A stretch of DNA of 64,000 nucleotides, taken from the NCBI GenBank assembly GCA_038227995.1, contig JBBRPP010000028.1:7861-71860 (forward strand). Reading direction: 5' to 3'. The notes under the pieces are model-generated. The model did no database searches. It was not told the DNA's origin and saw only the letters and a program-made list of their open reading frames with translations. Below are positions 58,900 to 64,000 of this stretch, one piece after another (positions within the stretch are counted from its first letter, which is position 1; the number at the start of each line of letters is the position of its first letter). The stretch is from WLMZ01 sp038227995 (GTDB lineage: Bacteria > Actinomycetota > Acidimicrobiia > Acidimicrobiales > Ilumatobacteraceae). Position numbers and translations under genes: made by a program.

Positions 58900-60990
58900 T
58901 CAGCCACCAGCGAGACGGGTGTCACTGCGACGCACCGGCGTGATCGGCAGGAACCGCGACACCCCGGCCGCAGAGAACGTTCCCTGCAGGTCGACGATCA
59001 CGTGCATGCCCGTCGAGACGACCACGCAGAACGTGCCATCGGGATCGACGGGAACGACGGCGAGGTTGGCTGCGGTGCGCCCTTTGGCGATGTTGCCGGT
59101 CGACTGAGCCGGGGCCGCCTGCGTCAGCGAGCATGCCTCCGCCGTCGCGAACCCATTGCCGATCGACTCGGTCAACGTCAGATTGACGAGCACCGCGGAC
59201 GCACCCGGCGGCGCCTTGATCCGTATCACCGAGCCGCCGGCGTTGATCAAGCCGCACCGTTGGGTACCGGACGGATCGGACCAACACGATCGAGTGTCGA
59301 CCAGCCGCTGGGTCGGAACGGACGTGTACGCCCATCCGGCCGGCGTCGAGCCGGCCGACGGTGTACCGGCTGGCTGTGTGCCGGCAGCGGGCGGCGGCGC
59401 GAAGTAGCCCTGGAGGTCGACCACCTTCTGCGTCTGCGCCGTCGAGTACGTGCAGAACTCGGGGCCGGTTGTGCCTGCCGAGACCGGCACGACCGCGAGG
59501 TTCGCCACGGTGTCGCCGGCCGCGAAGTTGGCGTTCGAGCGGGTCTGCGGTCCTGGCGTCAAGGTCGCGCATGCGTCAGCCGTGAGGTACCCGGTGCTCG
59601 CCGGCTCGGTGATCGTGAGGTTGGCGAGCACGGCGACAGCGCTCGACGGGACCATCGACGCGCTCACCGCCAGCTCCGGGTTGGCGCCGGCTGGACTCGT
59701 GCGCGTGTCGATCACGCGTTGTGGCCCGACCGCGGTGAACAACGTGGCGGTAGAACCCGCTGTCTTGGCCGGAGCGAAGAAGCCCTGCACGTCGACGATC
59801 GTGTGCATCGGCTGCGATCGATAAAGACAGAACCGGCCGGTTGCGTCGATCGGGACGACCGCGAGGTTGGCGACGGTCCGGCCCGGCGCCACGTTGCCGT
59901 TCGACGAGGTGCGAGGCCCGGCGGCGGCTGCGCCACACGACTCGGCGGTGATGAATCCGGCCGCCGCGGCTCCCGTGACCGTGAGGTTGACGAGCGCAGC
60001 GGTCGCGCCGATGGGAGCCTTGGTGTCGATGACGACCCGCCATCCGCTGCCGGGCACGTCGCCAGGACCGAGGCAGCGAGGACCGATCGTGCCGGAATCG
60101 TCGGCGACATCGATGCACGCATCACCGAGGTTCACCGCCGCGATCGCTCGAGCCTGCGCAGGTGATCCGCGGAACTCGAAGTGGGTCGTGTCTCGCGTCG
60201 CGGACGGCTTGACCTGATCAGGTGAATCACAACCACTGTTCCAGCCGTAGCCACCCCAGTAGAGACCCCACCGTTCGGCCGTTTGCACGACCCACTGCGG
60301 GAGGTCTGTCTTGATCGGCGTCTGACACGCGGACGCGCCGTTGATTCCGACGTAGGTCATCTCCGGATTGGCACCGGCATTCATGTCCATCGCCAGACCC
60401 CACGAGTGGTTGGACAGCGAATCGCGTGTGTTCCCGGCGCAGCTCTTGCCAGTTCCCGACGTACAGCGGAACGAGTACGAGTACGCATCGCTGACCTTGT
60501 AGCCGCCGGCTTGGATGTCGCGCAGGAAGCCGTCGAACAGCGGAAGCGCGTCGGGCAGTGAGCGGATCTGGTCGGCCTTGACCGAGCCGATCGCGGTCTG
60601 GTTCGTCACCATCTGCGCTTCCCAACCGGCGAGCGCCGGAGATCCGTTGTAGCCGTATCCCGTGTACTTCCACCCAGCAAACGGGATGACCGCGACATCA
60701 CTTCCAGTCGTGGGGTCGCTGGGGAACGGCGGCGAGGGCCAGCCGATTGCATCGGGCGCGTCATAGCCCGAGAGCAGACATCCGGCGACCGTGCCAGAGT
60801 CGATCTGCTTCGACGAGCAACGCTGCGGCCTCGTCGGAAGCACCCACGGCGTGTTGTCGTTGGCCGCCGCATGAGCACTCGACGGTGAACCCAACAGCGC
60901 CCACGGCGTCAACGGCGTCAACGGCGGCGCGACCGCACACAGCGCGATCGCGAGAACGAGGGCCGAGAACCGGCGGGTACCACCACGCAT
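58900..60990 (-). CDS. Secreted M15 (VanY-like) peptidase with three C-terminal repeats
   Basis: 696 residues. A signal peptide (residues 1-~42, SSAHA cleavage) is followed by an M15 metallopeptidase domain (~95-285): zinc ligands His195 and Asp202 in SNHSWGLAMDMN, and His270 in THFEF with Glu272. Residues ~285-690 are three copies of a ~125-residue module with the signature 'ALVNLTxT...G(F/Y)xTAxxC...NLAVVPxxxxGxFCxYxS...xVDLQGxF', known from other actinobacterial surface proteins. The enzyme probably trims peptidoglycan stem peptides or another D-peptide; the repeats may bind the wall or glycans. Confidence 0.88.
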   Translation of the reverse strand: MRGGTRRFSALVLAIALCAVAPPLTPLTPWALLGSPSSAHAAANDNTPWVLPTRPQRCSSKQIDSGTVAGCLLSGYDAPDAIGWPSPPFPSDPTTGSDVAVIPFAGWKYTGYGYNGSPALAGWEAQMVTNQTAIGSVKADQIRSLPDALPLFDGFLRDIQAGGYKVSDAYSYSFRCTSGTGKSCAGNTRDSLSNHSWGLAMDMNAGANPEMTYVGINGASACQTPIKTDLPQWVVQTAERWGLYWGGYGWNSGCDSPDQVKPSATRDTTHFEFRGSPAQARAIAAVNLGDACIDVADDSGTIGPRCLGPGDVPGSGWRVVIDTKAPIGATAALVNLTVTGAAAAGFITAESCGAAAAGPRTSSNGNVAPGRTVANLAVVPIDATGRFCLYRSQPMHTIVDVQGFFAPAKTAGSTATLFTAVGPQRVIDTRTSPAGANPELAVSASMVPSSAVAVLANLTITEPASTGYLTADACATLTPGPQTRSNANFAAGDTVANLAVVPVSAGTTGPEFCTYSTAQTQKVVDLQGYFAPPPAAGTQPAGTPSAGSTPAGWAYTSVPTQRLVDTRSCWSDPSGTQRCGLINAGGSVIRIKAPPGASAVLVNLTLTESIGNGFATAEACSLTQAAPAQSTGNIAKGRTAANLAVVPVDPDGTFCVVVSTGMHVIVDLQGTFSAAGVSRFLPITPVRRSDTRLAGG

Positions 60991-61100
60991 ACCCTGTTTT
61001 CATCGACGGTCCATCCGTGAGTATCAAGCAACGCCGCCAGAACTGAGCCTTTCTTGACGCTCGGTCGCCCGGAACGCTTGTCGGCCGGTCGCACAGAGTG

Positions 61101-61160
61101 ACGCTGTGTCGCGCTGTCTCGTGCCGTTTCGCGCTGTGTCGTTCGGTGTCGTTCGGTGTG
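61101..61160. repeat. Six imperfect 10-bp units in a divergent promoter
   Basis: ACGCTGTGTC, GCGCTGTCTC, GTGCCGTTTC, GCGCTGTGTC, GTTCGGTGTC, GTTCGGTGTG follow one another with exact 10-bp period between the starts at 60990 (minus) and 61225 (plus). A helical-repeat spacing suggests cooperative protein binding or intrinsic bending. Confidence 0.75.
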
Positions 61161-61224
61161 ATGCGGATCGAACTCCCAGGAACGACTGAGCGGGCCGTGA
61201 GCCGGCCGACCGACAATCGACCAC

Positions 61225-63309
61225 ATGACCACCACCCTGCTCGAACGCCCTGCCATCCTCGACGACGACCTCGCAGCGTCGGACGAGGCGTCACCGCCGT
61301 CACACCGACGGCTTCCCTTCCATCGGTTGCAGCGGCCACCGGACGACCCGCGATGGGTGCGCCCAGCCATCATCTCGCTCCTCGTCGGCGCCGCGGTGCT
61401 GTACATCTGGGGACTGGGCGCGTCCGGCTGGGCGAACTCGTTCTACTCCGCCGCGGCCCAGGCCGGATCACAGAGCTGGAAGGCGTTGTTCTTCGGCTCC
61501 AGTGACGCTGCCAACTTCATCACGGTCGACAAGCCCCCGGCCGCGCTGTGGATCATGGCGATCTCGATTCGCGTCTTCGGGCTCAATTCGTGGAGCATCC
61601 TCGTCCCCGAGGCATTGATGGGTGTCGCGTCCGTGGGCGTCCTCTACCTCGCCGTCAAACGATGGTTTGGTGCCGGCGCGGGCCTGATCGCCGGGGCCGT
61701 GCTCGCACTGACTCCGGTGGCGGCGTTGATGTTCCGGTTCAACAACCCTGACGCGATGTTGGTGCTCGTGCTGATCGGCGCGGCGTACTGCATGACGCGA
61801 GCGTTGGAGAAGGCATCCACGAAGTGGCTGTCGGTCGCGTTCGCGCTCGTCGGCCTCGGCTTCCTCACCAAGATGATGCAGGCGCTGCTCGTTCTGCCGG
61901 CCTTCGGCCTGGTGTACTTGCTCGCTGCTCCGTCACCACTGCGGACCCGGATCAAGCAACTCACGATCGCCACGGGCGCATTCGTGCTCGCCGCCGGCTG
62001 GTGGGTCGCCGTCGTTGCCCTCGTTCCCGCCTCGATGCGGCCGTACGTGGGCGGGTCGCAGAACAACAGCATCATCAACCTGATCCTCGGGTACAACGGT
62101 TTCGGCCGCCTCACCGGCAACGAGACGGGCAGTGTCGGAACCAACGGAACGTGGGGCGCCACCGGCTGGTTGCGATTGTTCAACAGTGAGTTCGGTGGCC
62201 AGGCTGCATGGTTGCTGCCCGCCGCGCTGCTGCTGATGGTCGGCGGCATCGTCGCTTGCAAGCGTGCGCCACGCACGGACCGCACTCGTGCGGCGCTGGC
62301 GATGTGGGGCGGCTGGCTGCTCGTCACCGGCGCCACGTTCAGCCTCAGCAAGGGCATCATCCACCCGTACTACACGGTCGCTCTCGCCCCGGCCATCGGT
62401 GCGCTGATCGGCATCGGCGGTGTCACCCTGTGGCGGCAGCGTGCCCATTGGTCCTCACGAGTGATGATGGCCGCCACGTCCGGCGTCACGACATGGTGGG
62501 CATACACATTGCTCGAGCGGACCCCATCGTGGAATCCGTGGCTGCGCACGGTCGTGATCGTGTCCGGGGCCATCGCCGTGATCGGCCTGCTGCTGTCCGG
62601 CGTCATCAAGCATCACGGCCTCAAGTTCGTGGTCGCGGCCACGCTGCTGACCGGCCTCGCCGGTCCGACGGCCTACTCGATCGCCACCGCGGCGTCGGCC
62701 CACAGCGGCTCGATCCCGTCGGCCGGCCCGACGGTGCGTGGTTCGCAGAACGGACCCGGCGGTGCGGGCGGCTTCGGCGGCGGGACTCGACCCACGGGCG
62801 CACCCAATGGTGGCGGCTTCGGCGGGACTCCCCCCACCGGCACTGGCACGACGGGCACAGCGACGACCGGTACTGCAACCACCGGTACCGCAACCACCGG
62901 CGCTGCGACACAGCGGACGGGCGGCGGCGGGGCGAACATCCTCTCCGCCAGCACACCCAGCACCGAGCTGACGACACTGCTCGAGACCAATGCGTCGGAC
63001 TACACGTGGGTGGCGGCGGCCGTCGGCGCCAACTCGGCGGCCGGCTATCAGCTGGCCACCGGTGATCCGGTGATGGCGATCGGCGGCTTCAACGGCAGCG
63101 ATCCATGGCCCACACTGGCGGTGTTCGAGCAGTACGTCGCCAACGGCGACATCCACTACTTCATCGCCGGCGGCGGGCAGGGTGGCGGCGGCGGTACGAG
63201 CAGCACCAACGTCTCCAGCCAGATCACGAGCTGGGTCGAATCCCACTACACCGCGACGACGGTGGGCGGCACGACGGTGTACGACCTGACGGTGGCCGCC
63301 ACGTCGTGA
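61225..63309 (+). CDS. Polyprenyl-phosphate-dependent (ArnT/PMT-like, GT39/GT83) membrane glycosyltransferase
   Basis: 694 residues, ~11 membrane segments. The N-terminus is cytosolic and Asp-rich. The first extracytoplasmic loop has the family motif SFYSAAAQAG and FFGSSDAANFITVDKPP (the Asp of 'DKPP' is catalytic in this family). Further segments are RFNNPDAMLVLVLIGAAY and the long hydrophobic C-terminal membrane part. Residues ~505-580 are a Gly/Thr low-complexity stretch with GTATT repeats. The last ~130 residues (YTWVAAAVGANSAAGYQLAT; PVMAIGGFNGSDPWPTL; DIHYFIAGGG) form a globular extracytoplasmic domain found in actinobacterial members. It would transfer a sugar to a surface glycan or protein. 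Confidence 0.88.
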   Translation: MTTTLLERPAILDDDLAASDEASPPSHRRLPFHRLQRPPDDPRWVRPAIISLLVGAAVLYIWGLGASGWANSFYSAAAQAGSQSWKALFFGSSDAANFITVDKPPAALWIMAISIRVFGLNSWSILVPEALMGVASVGVLYLAVKRWFGAGAGLIAGAVLALTPVAALMFRFNNPDAMLVLVLIGAAYCMTRALEKASTKWLSVAFALVGLGFLTKMMQALLVLPAFGLVYLLAAPSPLRTRIKQLTIATGAFVLAAGWWVAVVALVPASMRPYVGGSQNNSIINLILGYNGFGRLTGNETGSVGTNGTWGATGWLRLFNSEFGGQAAWLLPAALLLMVGGIVACKRAPRTDRTRAALAMWGGWLLVTGATFSLSKGIIHPYYTVALAPAIGALIGIGGVTLWRQRAHWSSRVMMAATSGVTTWWAYTLLERTPSWNPWLRTVVIVSGAIAVIGLLLSGVIKHHGLKFVVAATLLTGLAGPTAYSIATAASAHSGSIPSAGPTVRGSQNGPGGAGGFGGGTRPTGAPNGGGFGGTPPTGTGTTGTATTGTATTGTATTGAATQRTGGGGANILSASTPSTELTTLLETNASDYTWVAAAVGANSAAGYQLATGDPVMAIGGFNGSDPWPTLAVFEQYVANGDIHYFIAGGGQGGGGGTSSTNVSSQITSWVESHYTATTVGGTTVYDLTVAATS
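62851..62910 (+). repeat. Four 15-bp tandem units encoding (T)GTAT
   Basis: Units ACGGGCACAGCGACG, ACCGGTACTGCAACC, ACCGGTACCGCAACC, ACCGGCGCTGCGACA lie in frame in the linker of the glycosyltransferase. Confidence 0.9.
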
Positions 63310-63387
63310 CCTCGGCACACCGATCGAGCAACTGAAGTTGGCCGGGCACCGGACATCATCGACGCCGATGGTGTCCGGTGTCGCGTG

Positions 63388-63837
63388 TCAGCGTGCGTTG
63401 CGCAGCACGACGAGGAACTGTCCCCCGCCCGGTTCCACCTCGGTGGTGAACTCCTCGTCTGGACGGAGCCGCCCGATGCGCTCGGCGAGCCAGGTCGCCG
63501 CCGCGGTGCCGTCGGCCAATGTCGGGCAGCGCGCCATGACTTCCCGCCCACCCTTGCGGCCGAGCCGGTCGACGCTGGTGATGATCGCCGCAGGGTCGAC
63601 GACGAACAGCGAATCAGGCCACGGCACGACTGCAGCAACCGCTCCCTTGCGCGTGTTGCACGCCCGGTGAGCCAATCGTTCCTGGGCCGGTCCGCTGCTC
63701 TTGCTCTTGGCCTTGGTCACGACGCTGTCGATGCTCGGCCCACGCGGGTCGTTGACCGACATCGTTGCATCGACGACCTCGTCACAGATCCAGCACCGCC
63801 ATCCGTCGCGCCCACCCACTTCGTCGAGCCGCGCCAT
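63388..63837 (-). CDS. HNH-nuclease-like zinc protein with missing catalytic His
   Basis: 149 residues. The N-terminus has the HNH Cys pair CWICDEVVD (residues ~15-23), then PSIDSVVTKAK where active HNH enzymes carry 'DH', and AHRACNTRKG (~56-65) with the second Cys and the Asn/His. Replacement of the DH His by Ser suggests loss of cleavage while the zinc fold remains. The C-terminal part (ADGTAAATWLAERIGRL; GGGQFLVVLRN) is unrelated. ATG 63837 is preceded by a short spacer and then by the transposase end. Confidence 0.75.
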   Translation of the reverse strand: MARLDEVGGRDGWRCWICDEVVDATMSVNDPRGPSIDSVVTKAKSKSSGPAQERLAHRACNTRKGAVAAVVPWPDSLFVVDPAAIITSVDRLGRKGGREVMARCPTLADGTAAATWLAERIGRLRPDEEFTTEVEPGGGQFLVVLRNAR

Positions 63838-63879
63838 GCCGGCACCGTAGTTGAGGTCAGGGACGGCCAGTTCCAGTGA

Positions 63880-64000
63880 TCAGTGCACGGTTGCTGTAGC
63901 GGCAGTGTAGAGCATGGTGGGGCTTTGGTAGTTGAGGTGGCGTCGGCGTTGTCCATTGATGATCGTGGCGGCATGGTCGGCGGCGGCTTGTTCGATGTTG
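63880..64000 (-). mobile_element. 3' end of a transposase (DDE integrase-core family), partial
   Basis: The last ~39 codons are present, ending at TGA 63880: IEQAAADHAATIINGQRRRH, then LNYQSPTMLYTAA. The 'RRRxLNYxSP' ending is that of integrase-core transposases (IS30/IS3/IS481 groups); the exact family cannot be decided from this fragment. The insertion-sequence end should lie between 63838 and 63880. An 11-bp direct repeat GTAGTTGAGGT occurs at 63847-63857 and 63928-63938, one copy inside the gene. Confidence 0.65.

Overview
The window is high-GC DNA (roughly two thirds G+C by eye) with tightly packed genes, many GTG starts and many 4-bp ATGA/GTGA stop-start overlaps. Actinobacterial hallmarks (F420/LLM oxidoreductase, CGNR regulator, P450/Rieske/PhyH oxygenases, LysM-transglycosylase, actinobacterial-type surface proteins) suggest an Actinobacteriota chromosome. 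The style is closest to Acidimicrobiia such as Ilumatobacter; that lineage call is inference. No rRNA, CRISPR array, prophage or origin was seen. Three tRNAs are present: Arg-ACG, Ser-GCU and Ser-UGA.

Left part (1-17.6 kb): a possible regulatory/proteolytic module (partial helical protein, cytosolic-looking subtilase with a hexapeptide repeat, small beta-rich protein, ECF sigma factor) is followed by a PAP2 phosphatase. Next comes a surface-structure block: a CalY/TasA-like secreted protein with a SipW-type signal peptidase, a prepilin fused to a PA14-like domain, a LysM transglycosylase and a large DUF11-repeat adhesin with an LPSTG anchor. A two-gene XRE/nucleotidyltransferase toxin-antitoxin-like pair sits directly behind tRNA-Ser, with a perfect 18-bp palindrome over its start. 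A secreted tripeptidyl-peptidase-like hydrolase, an acyl-CoA dehydrogenase and a divergent MarR regulator close this part.

Middle (17.6-48 kb): this is a dense catabolic region. A minus-strand operon carries two amidohydrolases, a Rieske oxygenase, a P450 and an orphan RarA/MgsA C-terminal-like protein; one amidohydrolase is frameshifted by an 8-bp tandem duplication. Divergent to it lie a Rieske-type oxygenase that has lost its Rieske centre, a PhyH dioxygenase and a LacI regulator. After a membrane SGNH hydrolase and an IS481 remnant come two SRPBCC proteins separated by two matching dyads, and an IPNS-like 2OG oxygenase. A translationally coupled operon follows: lipoprotein binding protein, ATPase, two permeases, adenosine deaminase family protein, adenine deaminase and DszC-like flavoprotein, then a second deaminase and a convergent intact Rieske oxygenase. 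Together with a nucleoside hydrolase at 47 kb this looks like uptake and breakdown of purines or modified purines (inference).

Right part (48-64 kb): aldo/keto reductase, hydrolases, two EamA exporters, two SDRs, LysR, LLM oxidoreductase, CGNR regulator, amidohydrolase, carbonic anhydrase, an M15-like peptidase with three C-terminal repeats, a PMT/ArnT-like membrane glycosyltransferase, a degenerate HNH protein and the 3' end of a transposase running off the window.
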